A DNA stretch of 64,000 bases from Paenibacillus algicola. GTDB lineage: Bacteria; Bacillota; Bacilli; Paenibacillales; Paenibacillaceae. A program made the position numbers and the translations under genes. Below the pieces are notes generated by a model. It was not told the origin of the DNA. It ran no database searches and worked only from the letters and a program-made list of their open reading frames with translations. Where the stretch lies: NCBI RefSeq assembly GCF_005577435.1, contig NZ_CP040396.1:2422501-2486500 (forward strand), written 5' to 3'. Positions 36,674 through 44,674 of the stretch are shown in pieces (the first letter of the stretch is position 1; each line of letters starts with the position of its first letter).

Positions 36674-36701
36674 CAAAAAGCCTGCGAAGTTCATCGCAGG
36701 C
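36674..36701 (-). terminator. Intrinsic terminator after the NlpC/P60 gene
   Basis: Minus-strand GCCTGCGA (36694-36701) and TCGCAGGC (36680-36687), then TTTTTGT, about 30 bases beyond the stop codon. Confidence 0.9.
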
Positions 36702-36729
36702 CCCTGATTCCAATCATAATACCTCTTGC

Positions 36730-37206
36730 TTAGCTGATTTCGCCCACCATCTGGATGTAATCCTTCTGGTCGATCACCCGGCGTGCAGTCACGTACTTGC
36801 TGTCATAGTAAGATTCGCTCAGCTTGCTGATTCTTACACCTTTACTGGTGGAAGCATGCGCAAATTGACCGTTACCAATGTAGACTCCGGCATGAGATAC
36901 GCCTCTGCCCGACGTATTGAAGAATACCAGATCACCAAGCCTTAAATCATCACGCTCTACCTTCACACCTACGGTAGCCTGGGCTGCGGAGGTACGTGGC
37001 AGGTCTACATTATACTTGCTGAATATGTACAAAATGAATCCGGAGCAGTCAAATCCACTTACGGTCGTGCCGCCCCACTTATAAGGGGTTCCGACAAGCT
37101 TAGTCACTTCAGCTTGAAGCTTCGGCCCCTGATCTGCGAATGCCGTAACCGCACCCGATGAAAAGATTAAAGCAGAACCTAGTACAGACAATAGCAGCTT
37201 CTTCAA
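36730..37206 (-). CDS. Secreted NlpC/P60 family peptidoglycan hydrolase
   Basis: 158 residues. A signal peptide is cleaved near Ala24 (AFA-DQ). The remainder is a single NlpC/P60 domain: catalytic Cys54 in GFDCSGFILY, His105 in VSHAGVYIGNG and the third polar residue His117 in FAHAST. This domain cleaves the D-gamma-glutamyl-diamino acid bond in wall stem peptides. No wall-binding repeats are present, so it is a minimal enzyme. Expression is controlled by the c-di-AMP (ydaO) riboswitch in its leader, linking wall hydrolysis to osmotic and c-di-AMP status, and a terminator follows. Confidence 0.95.
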   Translation of the reverse strand: MKKLLLSVLGSALIFSSGAVTAFADQGPKLQAEVTKLVGTPYKWGGTTVSGFDCSGFILYIFSKYNVDLPRTSAAQATVGVKVERDDLRLGDLVFFNTSGRGVSHAGVYIGNGQFAHASTSKGVRISKLSESYYDSKYVTARRVIDQKDYIQMVGEIS

Positions 37207-37209
37207 AAG

Positions 37210-37358
37210 ATAGTGCTCCCTTCGGTGCCTACGGAGTTAGCTAAGGGTTCGGTTAAGGGTCCCCTATATTCCCTCTCAAACAAGAATAATTCACCCGGCA
37301 GTGGTTCCCCCGTTTTCTATATCGAAATTCGGCATATTAATGAATTTTTTGTAACTCT
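37210..37358 (-). ncRNA. ydaO/yuaA c-di-AMP riboswitch
   Basis: The minus-strand leader of the NlpC/P60 gene contains the ydaO hallmarks in order: GGGGGAACC (37301-37309 region), then GGGTGAAT about 9 bases later, and at the 3' side CCGAACCCTTAGCTAACTCC followed by GTAGGCA. These match the Bacillus ydaO element core motifs by recognition. ydaO riboswitches bind c-di-AMP and turn off wall hydrolase and potassium or osmolyte uptake genes, an expected setting for an NlpC/P60 gene. Exact aptamer ends were not folded. Confidence 0.88.
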
Positions 37359-37365
37359 CTCCCTT

Positions 37366-37395
37366 AATGTAGTACATCAAAGGACAAGCTGTCAA
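37366..37395 (-). promoter_or_regulatory. Promoter of the riboswitch-controlled NlpC/P60 gene
   Basis: Minus-strand -35 TTGACA (37390-37395) and -10 TACATT (37366-37371) with an 18-base spacer. Transcription would start near 37359, just at the 5' edge of the ydaO element. Confidence 0.7.
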
Positions 37396-37445
37396 TCATT
37401 TTTGTAACTAATTTGTCATGGGTTGAAGTCAGGGCTTGGAGCATG

Positions 37446-37494
37446 ACAAAAACAGCCCCAAACACATTCAATAGGAAGTGTTCAGGGCTGTTTA
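37446..37494 (-). terminator. Intrinsic terminator after the copper-storage-like gene
   Basis: Minus-strand AAACAGCCCTGAACAC and GTGTTTGGGGCTGTTTTT pair around a short loop, giving a long stem followed by a T-run, 25 bases beyond the stop. Confidence 0.85.
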
Positions 37495-37518
37495 TAGGAC
37501 TTCATAATAGCGTATTAG

Positions 37519-37857
37519 TTAGGCCGCCATCTCCCGGCAAGCCTTGGCACATGAGAAGCAGGCCTCCGCACATTGACGGCAGTGCTCATGCTCGTGCTTG
37601 CTGCACTCGTTTCCGCAAGCCTCGCACATTTCAGCACAGGCCTCACAAATTTGCTTCATATAGCTGCTATTCATCGACATTGCTTGAGCTGCAAAAGCGC
37701 AGAGCTCTGCACATTCCCGATCCATTCGGATACATTCCTTCATCATTTGCAGGTCTTCTTCCTCCAGGCAGGCACTGTAGCAGCGATTGCATGCCTGCAT
37801 GCAGCGCAGGCACTCGTCAATACATTGCTGAAGCTTTTCAGGTGATATGGTTGACAT
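37519..37857 (-). CDS. Four-helix-bundle copper-storage-like protein (Csp/DUF326, YhjQ type)
   Basis: 112 residues with 19 cysteines spaced mostly as C-x-x-C or C-x-x-x-C along four predicted helices: QQCIDECLRCMQACNRC, ECIRMDRECAELC, QICEACAEMCEACGNEC and EHCRQCAEACFSCAKAC. This is the pattern of the cytosolic copper storage proteins (Csp3 type), whose helix bundle is filled with Cu(I) thiolates. There is no signal peptide. It would buffer or store copper in the cytosol. It is a single gene with its own terminator and no copper exporter or CsoR beside it. GGAG precedes the ATG. Confidence 0.88.
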   Translation of the reverse strand: MSTISPEKLQQCIDECLRCMQACNRCYSACLEEEDLQMMKECIRMDRECAELCAFAAQAMSMNSSYMKQICEACAEMCEACGNECSKHEHEHCRQCAEACFSCAKACREMAA

Positions 37858-37938
37858 AAGATGTGCTCCTTTCCTGTAAAAGATTTATTCTGCCCTGGAC
37901 AGGTCTCCTTTATCATTAAACAGATCCTGCAAATTTAA

Positions 37939-39087
37939 TCATTTCTGCTCTTGCTTTGGCTGAAGCAGCAGCAGGCGGTCATCTCCTGGAGATGGTGTCC
38001 CGCGTCCGTCAGTATTGTTCGTAATGAGGTAGACTCCATCCTCACTCATCTGTACATCGCGAATTCTGCCGACACCGTCCAGTACAGTGTTCAGCTTCTT
38101 CTTTTCAAGATCAAAGCGGTATAATGCTTCTCCCCTCAGACCCGCAATCAGAAGCATATCCTCTTGTTCATAAAGAGTTCCCGAAGGGGCAATGGCTTCC
38201 TCGCCGGTATGAAGCAAAGGAGGCACCATCCCTTCCTGCTGCTCATCCCCGATGTTATCCGGCCAGCCATAATTACTGCCCGGCTCAATGCTGTTTATCT
38301 CATCATGCCCGCCAACACGGCCGCTGGGACCATGCTCGGAATTGAACATGCGCCCTGCCGCATCCCAGGCAAGACCTTGAGAATTGCGGTGTCCGTAAGA
38401 ATACACATAGGAGTTCGGAAAAGGATTGTCTTCCGGGATCGAGCCATCCGGGTTCATACGTAATATTTTGCCGCCCAGGCTCTCGACATTCTGTGCCATC
38501 TCTCCTTCACCTGCATCCCCGGTAGTCAAATACAGCTTCTTATCGGGCCCCCATTTCATGCGTCCGCCATTATGCACATTAGAGCCCGGGATGTCCTCAA
38601 TGAACGCCTCGACCTCCTGCCAAGCCTCTTCCTCTTGTCGAATGAGTATGACGCGATTCTTCATTTCGCCGCCTTCCTCGTACGTGTGATAAGCGTAAGC
38701 TAATCGGCTGCTAGCAAAGTCCGGGGCCAGCACAAGGCCCAATAGCCCTCCTTCACCCTGCGCCTTAACAGGCTGCTTCGTATCCACCGGAAGACGCTCC
38801 CGATGACCATCCTTCAGCGATACAATCTGTCCTTCCCGTTCACTGATGTAAATATCCTTCCCGGAGATCGCAATGGACCATGGAATCTGCAATTCTTCTG
38901 CGACTACGCTGTACGTGTACGACCCGTCGGAGCTTTCCTGCTCACTATTCTGCTTCGGCGCTTGGCTGCCGGAAGAATGCTGATCCACAGGGGCTTCCTG
39001 GTCCCCGGATGACTCATCCTGTACCGGACTGGATGAGCACGAGGACAATAACGCCGCGGACAGTAACCATATCCAGGATTTTTTCAT
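37939..39087 (-). CDS. Lipoprotein PQQ-type sugar dehydrogenase (YliI/GSDH family)
   Basis: 382 residues. The signal peptide ends in LLSSC (Cys17), a lipobox, followed by a Ser/Gln/Asp-rich linker and a six-bladed beta-propeller of the glucose/sorbosone dehydrogenase family. Conserved parts are LQIPWSIAIS, GEGGLLGLVLAPDF, VHNGGRMKWGPDKKLYLTTGD and GHRNSQGLAWD. Family enzymes oxidise aldose sugars with PQQ; whether this host makes PQQ is unknown, so substrate and cofactor are uncertain. The start at 39087 has GAGGAGG 8 bases upstream; the longer reading runs through the preceding terminator and is rejected. Confidence 0.87.
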   Translation of the reverse strand: MKKSWIWLLSAALLSSCSSSPVQDESSGDQEAPVDQHSSGSQAPKQNSEQESSDGSYTYSVVAEELQIPWSIAISGKDIYISEREGQIVSLKDGHRERLPVDTKQPVKAQGEGGLLGLVLAPDFASSRLAYAYHTYEEGGEMKNRVILIRQEEEAWQEVEAFIEDIPGSNVHNGGRMKWGPDKKLYLTTGDAGEGEMAQNVESLGGKILRMNPDGSIPEDNPFPNSYVYSYGHRNSQGLAWDAAGRMFNSEHGPSGRVGGHDEINSIEPGSNYGWPDNIGDEQQEGMVPPLLHTGEEAIAPSGTLYEQEDMLLIAGLRGEALYRFDLEKKKLNTVLDGVGRIRDVQMSEDGVYLITNNTDGRGTPSPGDDRLLLLQPKQEQK

Positions 39088-39113
39088 GTGCTGAACCTCC
39101 TCTGTTTCGATAA

Positions 39114-39145
39114 ATAAAAATACTGCCGGATTTCCGGCAGTATTT
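39114..39145 (-). terminator. Intrinsic terminator after the murE-like gene
   Basis: Minus-strand AATACTGCCGGA and TCCGGCAGTATT form a tight 12-bp stem, then TTTTATTTATC. It separates the murE-like gene from the sugar dehydrogenase gene. Confidence 0.92.
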
Positions 39146-39150
39146 AACAT

Positions 39151-40629
39151 TTACACCCGCACCATATGAGACTGAACAATGTCGGCATCACTCATCTGCT
39201 GCAACCCGTCAGAAGTGTAGAGGAATTTCTCGTGTCCGCGCCCGGTAATCAGAATCCGATCGCCTGCATTCGCCGAATGAATGGCTTGGAGAATCGCATC
39301 CTGACGGTTCGCGACAAATTCACTCTTAGACAAATGCTGCTCCGACAGCCCCTGCCTCATATCGAGAAAAATATCTTCAATCTGCTCTGAGTATACATTG
39401 TCTGAAGTGAACACAACACCATCTGCCAAATCAGCCGCAATACCGGCCATGACGGGACGCTTCAATCGGTCTCTTTCACCTCGACAGCCCATGACGCAAA
39501 TAATTTTGCCTGAAGTGCACTCTCGAGCCGTTAGCAGCGCAGCCTTCAGCCCTTCCGGATTGTGGGCATAATCTATGGTGATATTAAAGTCTTGGCCCGT
39601 CGATACATCCTCAAATCTTCCGGATATTCCTGTAAAGGATTGCAGCCCTCGGGTAATCTCATCCCAGGACAGCCCTTCGCATGAACAGATCGCAGCCGCT
39701 GCAAGAGCATTGTACACATTATGAAGTCCTGGAACCTTCAATACTACAGGGTACTGATCCCCCGTGTAGGTCTGAATTGTGAACCTGGTGCCTTGCTCGG
39801 CTCTTTCGACCTGAATGCCGCGAAGATGACAGTCTTCACCGAGGCCATAAGTAACCACCTGTGCGGCCGTTCTTTTGGCATAGTATGCGGATGCAGCATC
39901 GTCTCCGTTCAGCACCGCGGTTTTCTGCATATCGTCTACGCTATTGCCAAGTCTTGAGAACAGCAGCTCCTTAGAGCCTCGATACTCGTCCATATGATGA
40001 TGATAGTCCAGATGATCGTGGGCGAGATTTGTAAATGCAGCGGTTTGAAAACCACAGCCCAGCACTCTCCCCATATCCAGACCATGAGAGGATACCTCTA
40101 CGACCGCGTACTCGGCACCGGCATTCGCAATCGTTCTTAAGAATTTCTGAAGTCGCAATGGATCCGGCGTTGTGTTCACGGCTTCTTCCTGAATGTCTTT
40201 ATAGGTCATACTCAAGGTGCCAACACTACCCGCATTGCGGCCGGATGCATTAAGGAGATGCTCCACCATATGGGCGGTGGTTGTTTTGCCGTTCGTCCCG
40301 GTAATGCCGATCAGGCGAAGTCCACAGGATGGATTGTCATAAAAAGCATTGGCGATGATCGGCAGCGCACGCCGGGTGTCAGGCACGATGACGAGACTCA
40401 CTTCCGGTGGTACACCGGGAATGAAGCGCTCCGCCATAATGGCTGCCGCTCCGTTGCGGATAGCCTCCTCCGCGTACTGATGTCCGTCCTGCTGAAAACC
40501 GGTAATGCAAATAAACATGCCGCCCGGCTCTATTTTTCGTGAATCGATCTCAATCTGGCTGATATCAATCTCAAGGTCCCCAGTTATGCGCTTTAGCTTC
40601 AGCTGATCAATCATACGTGATAATTTCAT
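39151..40629 (-). CDS. MurE-family UDP-MurNAc-tripeptide ligase paralogue with altered substrate motif
   Basis: 492-residue Mur ligase that would add the third amino acid to UDP-MurNAc-L-Ala-D-Glu. The ATP P-loop is GITGTNGKTTT (108-118), the conserved carbamylated Lys220 lies in DEYRGSKELLF, and HNPEG and the GCRGERDRLKRP block are intact. The residues that select meso-diaminopimelate are normally DNPR; here they are DNVY (410-413). The gene is outside any dcw division-wall cluster and has its own terminator. It may be a second MurE with different specificity, or a wall-recycling or precursor-modifying ligase. GAGGT is 6 bases before the ATG. Confidence 0.88.
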   Translation of the reverse strand: MKLSRMIDQLKLKRITGDLEIDISQIEIDSRKIEPGGMFICITGFQQDGHQYAEEAIRNGAAAIMAERFIPGVPPEVSLVIVPDTRRALPIIANAFYDNPSCGLRLIGITGTNGKTTTAHMVEHLLNASGRNAGSVGTLSMTYKDIQEEAVNTTPDPLRLQKFLRTIANAGAEYAVVEVSSHGLDMGRVLGCGFQTAAFTNLAHDHLDYHHHMDEYRGSKELLFSRLGNSVDDMQKTAVLNGDDAASAYYAKRTAAQVVTYGLGEDCHLRGIQVERAEQGTRFTIQTYTGDQYPVVLKVPGLHNVYNALAAAAICSCEGLSWDEITRGLQSFTGISGRFEDVSTGQDFNITIDYAHNPEGLKAALLTARECTSGKIICVMGCRGERDRLKRPVMAGIAADLADGVVFTSDNVYSEQIEDIFLDMRQGLSEQHLSKSEFVANRQDAILQAIHSANAGDRILITGRGHEKFLYTSDGLQQMSDADIVQSHMVRV

Positions 40630-40819
40630 GGCGTAACCTCACTAGGAACTAGGATGATGGTCTTTGTATGTTTACCCTATTTCGGACCTGCCTATACCCG
40701 GCAGCCGCCCTGCAGGTTCACAACAAGAAAAGAGCATATCTGGTCATTACCCAAAAATTCGCTCTTTGCACCTAAAAAATGTGGCACGATGAATATATCG
40801 GTATAATTGAAGCAACTAT

Positions 40820-41608
40820 TTACCACTGATCAACGAGCAGGGCATACACAATGCCTGGACCATGAACACCAATGGTGAGATCGTTCTCAATGTCTGCCGA
40901 CCGGCTTGGCCCGGATATGAAATGAATACCTGCCGGAAGTTTCTCTCGTCCCGCACTGTCCAGCTCCGCAAGAACTTCGCCCAGCCTGGTCACGAGCCGG
41001 CTTACAGGGATAATCGCAATCAGCACTGCGGGCAGCAAACTGACGGATCGACCCTGGTGCGCCGAGGATTTAGTAACGAGCGAGCCTGTATAGGCTACGG
41101 CATGATCGGCTTCGATTACCCCAATCTCAGCCCGCGCCGCATGCTCGATCCCATTGATGTCCACTTCGTCATTCCAGACTGAAACCTGTGCATGCTGCAG
41201 CTGCTGTGCGAGCCTTAACCGATCAAGACCAGGCTGATGATGCATTAATATGCGGGTAGCCTTCATTTCTTCTGCAAGGCCTACGATGAAATTCGCAGCT
41301 TCCGCCGAGGTTGCTAGATGTACAGCCTGTCCGCCTGCAGCCTGAAAATTGGCTGTAAATTGCTGCAGCTGTTCTTCCGTGGTCCATTGAAAGGAGTTCC
41401 AGAATTCAGGTGCTCCGCGAAAGGGCTGCTCCGGCTTGGATTGAATACGCGGTCTGTTCAGTCTGGCTGCAATGCCTTCCATAAATGACTTCTGTTTCAG
41501 AAGAGAGGCAGCCTGAAGCTCGGCTAGCCAAGCTTCTCGGGAATTCGGACTCCCGGCACCAGATTGATCGGCATTCACATTGTGCGAGCTGGATCGATTC
41601 TGCTTCAA
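40820..41608 (-). CDS. lutC: Lactate utilization protein C
   Basis: 262-residue LUD-domain protein, one of three subunits of the LutABC iron-sulfur L-lactate oxidase. Conserved parts are VSVWNDEVDINGIEHAARAE, IGVIEADHAVAYTGSLV and HFISGPSRSADIENDLTIGVHGP. The first 30 residues are hydrophilic and variable. It overlaps lutB by 4 bases (ATGA) and is the last gene of the long rhamnose-lactate operon. The order here is lutA-lutB-lutC as in Bacillus. Confidence 0.95.
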   Translation of the reverse strand: MKQNRSSSHNVNADQSGAGSPNSREAWLAELQAASLLKQKSFMEGIAARLNRPRIQSKPEQPFRGAPEFWNSFQWTTEEQLQQFTANFQAAGGQAVHLATSAEAANFIVGLAEEMKATRILMHHQPGLDRLRLAQQLQHAQVSVWNDEVDINGIEHAARAEIGVIEADHAVAYTGSLVTKSSAHQGRSVSLLPAVLIAIIPVSRLVTRLGEVLAELDSAGREKLPAGIHFISGPSRSADIENDLTIGVHGPGIVYALLVDQW

Positions 41609-43110
41609 GACTCATCACCTCCGCGCTGCCGCTTCTTCAGCTCTGAAGCAAGTCTTTGCTCCAGCTCTTGCGGCATGTTCTGTTGCTCTGACTCTAGCTC
41701 CTGCTTCAGATTGGGCCACTGCTGCCTGAACGATTGGTCCGGAATCGCCGGCGTGACACGGTATGTGTTCCACCCTTTCAAAGGCCCCGCTTGAATAGTA
41801 ATCTCGCCTGAGCGTGCCACCAGCTTCTGCCCGACCCGTCCCAGCCGGACTGCAGCACGGTAGCGCCTGGAATTGTTCATGACGGCGGCAAAGCCCTTCA
41901 TTCCGATCGCCTCCAGCTTGCTGCCACGTCCCGCCTCTACCTTGCGCCTTCGTAAATAGACAAGCATGTCATGCAATGGAATCTTGACAGGACAAGCCTC
42001 GTAGCAGGCACCGCAGAGACTGGACGCATTCGCAATATCATCCCACTCTGCGACGTTTTTTTTCAGTGCAGGGGTCAGAACCGCTCCGATGGGGCCGCTG
42101 TAAGTGCCTCCATAAGCATGACCACCAATCTGGCGATACACCGGACATGCATTCAGGCAGGCGCCGCAGCGGATACAATTCAGCAGCTCCTGAAATTCCG
42201 GATCTCCGAGCTGCAGAGAGCGGCCATTATCCAGAATAATAATATGCATTTCATCCGGTCCATCTCCATCTTCTGCGCGTTTAGGACCTGTAATTCCTGA
42301 CATGTAAACCGTCAGCTTCTGCCCGGTCGCGGATCTGGGCAGAAGCGTAGCCATGACTTCAAGATCATTCCAGGAAGGAATAATCCGCTCCATTCCCATC
42401 AGGGTGATCTGAGTCTTCGGAACCGTAGTTACCATACGCGCATTGCCTTCATTCTCAAACAGCACAATGGAACCGGTCTCGGCGATGGCAAAATTACACC
42501 CTGTCATGCCAATATCAGCCTCAAGAAACCTTTCCCGCAGCTTGCTCCGGACAAATCCGGCCAGAATAGAGGTTTCAGGGGGAAGAGTCTCACCTGCTTC
42601 TTTGGATAGAAGCTCTGCGATCTGATATCGGTTCTTATGAATGGCAGGAATAATAATGTGAGATGGAGCTTCATTAGCCAGCTGGATAATGTACTCTCCC
42701 AGATCTGTCTCGATCGCTTCTACACCGATGGACTCCAGTTCCCGATTCAAATGCAGCTCCTCAGACACCATCGATTTCGATTTAACCACTGACCTCGCAG
42801 CGGTTTGCTTCGCAATGCTAAGCGAGAGCTCCACCGCCTCTTGCGCATTGTCTGCAAAATGCACATGCACCCCGTTCGCTCGGGCATTGTCTGCGAACTG
42901 GGTCAAGTAATAATCCAGGTGAGCAATGGTGTGCAGCCGGATCTGCCTGCCGCGCTCCCGCCATGCATCCCAATTGCCATGCTCTTCAGAGGCTTTAATC
43001 TTGCCGCTGCGCAGCCGCTCCGTCGTAAACCTTACGGCACTGCGGAGGAAATCGTTATCCAGGGCAAGTCGCGAGCGCTTTTTCACACTACCCTTAGGCG
43101 CTGAACTCAT
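41605..43110 (-). CDS. lutB: Lactate utilization protein B (iron-sulfur)
   Basis: 501-residue subunit with an N-terminal LUD domain and a C-terminal ferredoxin-like part. Two 4Fe-4S motifs are seen: CIRCGACLNACPVY and LCGACYEACPVKIP. The HAYGGTYSGPIGAVLTP block between them is typical. It passes electrons from lactate oxidation, probably to the quinone pool through the partner subunits. It overlaps both lutA (4 bases) and lutC (4 bases), so the three are translationally coupled. Confidence 0.95.
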   Translation of the reverse strand: MSSAPKGSVKKRSRLALDNDFLRSAVRFTTERLRSGKIKASEEHGNWDAWRERGRQIRLHTIAHLDYYLTQFADNARANGVHVHFADNAQEAVELSLSIAKQTAARSVVKSKSMVSEELHLNRELESIGVEAIETDLGEYIIQLANEAPSHIIIPAIHKNRYQIAELLSKEAGETLPPETSILAGFVRSKLRERFLEADIGMTGCNFAIAETGSIVLFENEGNARMVTTVPKTQITLMGMERIIPSWNDLEVMATLLPRSATGQKLTVYMSGITGPKRAEDGDGPDEMHIIILDNGRSLQLGDPEFQELLNCIRCGACLNACPVYRQIGGHAYGGTYSGPIGAVLTPALKKNVAEWDDIANASSLCGACYEACPVKIPLHDMLVYLRRRKVEAGRGSKLEAIGMKGFAAVMNNSRRYRAAVRLGRVGQKLVARSGEITIQAGPLKGWNTYRVTPAIPDQSFRQQWPNLKQELESEQQNMPQELEQRLASELKKRQRGGDES

Positions 43111-43850
43111 GCCTGCTTCACCTCCTGCTTCTCAAGCCCCTCGTATAGCAGCTCAGCGAGGTGCATCACCCGAATCTTCTCCCCTCTGAAGCGAAGGTGT
43201 CCAGCGATGTTCATCAGACAGGCCATGTCCAGACCGACCAGCACCTCGGCCTCGGTTTCAATGACATGATCTCCTTTTTCCGTGACCATGGCTCCGGAAA
43301 TATCGGCCATCTTGACCGCGAATGTGCCCCCGAACCCGCAGCAGTCCTCCGCGAACGGCAGAGGTACCAGCTCAAGACCCGCGACCTGGCTCATAAGTTG
43401 TACAGGCTCTTCTTTTACGCCAAGCAGGCGGCTGCCATGACAGGATGGATGATACGTTACCTTATGAGGAAAGATCGCACCTACATCTGTAATACCGAGA
43501 ACGTTGACTAAAAATTGCGTAAATTCATACGTTTTGTCTTGAAGGAGCTTGGCTTTGTGAAGATATTCCGGTTCATCCTTGAACAGACTGCTGTAATGAT
43601 GGATCATATACGTGCACGAGCCGGAGGGAGAAATCACAAAATCACTGTCTGTAAACGCATCCAAAATGGAACGCGCGCTTTTCTTCGCGTCATCCCAATA
43701 ACCGCTGTTGTACGCCGGCTGTCCGCAGCAGGTCTGACTCTCCGGGAAATTCAAATCAAGCCCATAGCGCGCGAGCAGGCGCACCATGGACGTCGTGACA
43801 TGTGGAAAAAGAGTGTCGCTCAAGCAGGTCGCAAAAATCGATATTTTCAT
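43107..43850 (-). CDS. lutA: Lactate utilization protein A (CCG domain)
   Basis: 247-residue protein with two CCG domains: SQTCCGQPAYNSGYW and EDCCGFGGTFAVK, each a cysteine-rich motif that binds iron-sulfur or heterodisulfide-reductase-type clusters. The ATG at 43850 has GGAGGTG about 8 bases upstream, while an earlier GTG is part of that ribosome site. It follows the DeoR regulator by 21 bases on the same strand and overlaps lutB by 4 bases. In this operon it would oxidise the L-lactate that comes from rhamnose breakdown. Confidence 0.95.
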   Translation of the reverse strand: MKISIFATCLSDTLFPHVTTSMVRLLARYGLDLNFPESQTCCGQPAYNSGYWDDAKKSARSILDAFTDSDFVISPSGSCTYMIHHYSSLFKDEPEYLHKAKLLQDKTYEFTQFLVNVLGITDVGAIFPHKVTYHPSCHGSRLLGVKEEPVQLMSQVAGLELVPLPFAEDCCGFGGTFAVKMADISGAMVTEKGDHVIETEAEVLVGLDMACLMNIAGHLRFRGEKIRVMHLAELLYEGLEKQEVKQA

Positions 43851-43871
43851 GCGGAGCACCTCCACTTTAAT

Positions 43872-44648
43872 TTATACCGGAATCACTGTAATCCCAAGCT
43901 CTTTGCAGGCTTGCAGGCTCTCGGGCTGCACCCGCTCATCTGTAATGATCGTATCCACGCTTTTCAGATCTGCCACCTGCTTAAATGCAAGAATGCCAAA
44001 CTTGCTTGAATCAGCCAGCAATACAACCTTCTCGGCAATTCCGATCATCTTGTGCTTGACTCTGGCTTGAAGCTCATTGGATTCGCTTAACCCACGCTCT
44101 AAATGCACTCCTTTGAAAGACATAAACGCCAAATCTACGTAATAGGAATCGAGCGCCCGCTCAGCTAGAGGCCCCACAAAAGAAAGAGAATGATGTGCCA
44201 TAATCCCTCCAACGGATATGACTTCAATCTTTTCCTTGCCTCCTAATTCAGCTGCGGCCTTCATTGAATTGGTCAACACTGTAAGCGGAATATCCGGGAT
44301 AAGTTGAGCAACGTACCACGCAGTAGAGCTGGCATCTAACAGTATTTTCTGATGTGGCTGTATCAGCTTGACTGCCGCTTCAGCGATCCGCTGTTTCTCC
44401 GCTGCATTCGCGACTTCCCTTTCGAAAAATGGCGTCTCTGGCTGGGATCGTCCGGGAGCAGAATGACTATGAACGCTGACCGCGCCTCCATGAGAACGGC
44501 GCAGCTGACCGGATCCTTCAAGTCGGTCCAGATCACGCCGGATCGTCTCCTCTGTCACTCCACAAATCTCACTTAATTCGCTCACTCGAATGCTGCCCCG
44601 CTCATTGACAAGCTGCACTATTTTTTCGTATCGCTCTACAACCAACAT
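43872..44648 (-). CDS. DeoR-family transcriptional regulator (likely rhamnose regulator)
   Basis: 258 residues. N-terminal DeoR helix-turn-helix (RYEKIVQLVNERGSIRVSEL, then GVTEETIRRDLDRLEGSGQL with the RRDL family signature) and C-terminal sugar-phosphate-binding DeoRC domain (LLDASSTAWYVAQLIP, LTVLTNSM, DSYYVDLAFMSFKGV, VVLLADSSKFG). It lies inside the rhamnose operon, after rhaB and before lutA, and is probably its repressor with a rhamnose intermediate as inducer; Bacillus has a DeoR-type RhaR in the same setting. The start is less certain: 44648 is chosen, 44669 is possible. Confidence 0.9.
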   Translation of the reverse strand: MLVVERYEKIVQLVNERGSIRVSELSEICGVTEETIRRDLDRLEGSGQLRRSHGGAVSVHSHSAPGRSQPETPFFEREVANAAEKQRIAEAAVKLIQPHQKILLDASSTAWYVAQLIPDIPLTVLTNSMKAAAELGGKEKIEVISVGGIMAHHSLSFVGPLAERALDSYYVDLAFMSFKGVHLERGLSESNELQARVKHKMIGIAEKVVLLADSSKFGILAFKQVADLKSVDTIITDERVQPESLQACKELGITVIPV

Positions 44649-44674
44649 CCCGTTCCATCCCTTTATCAATAAAT

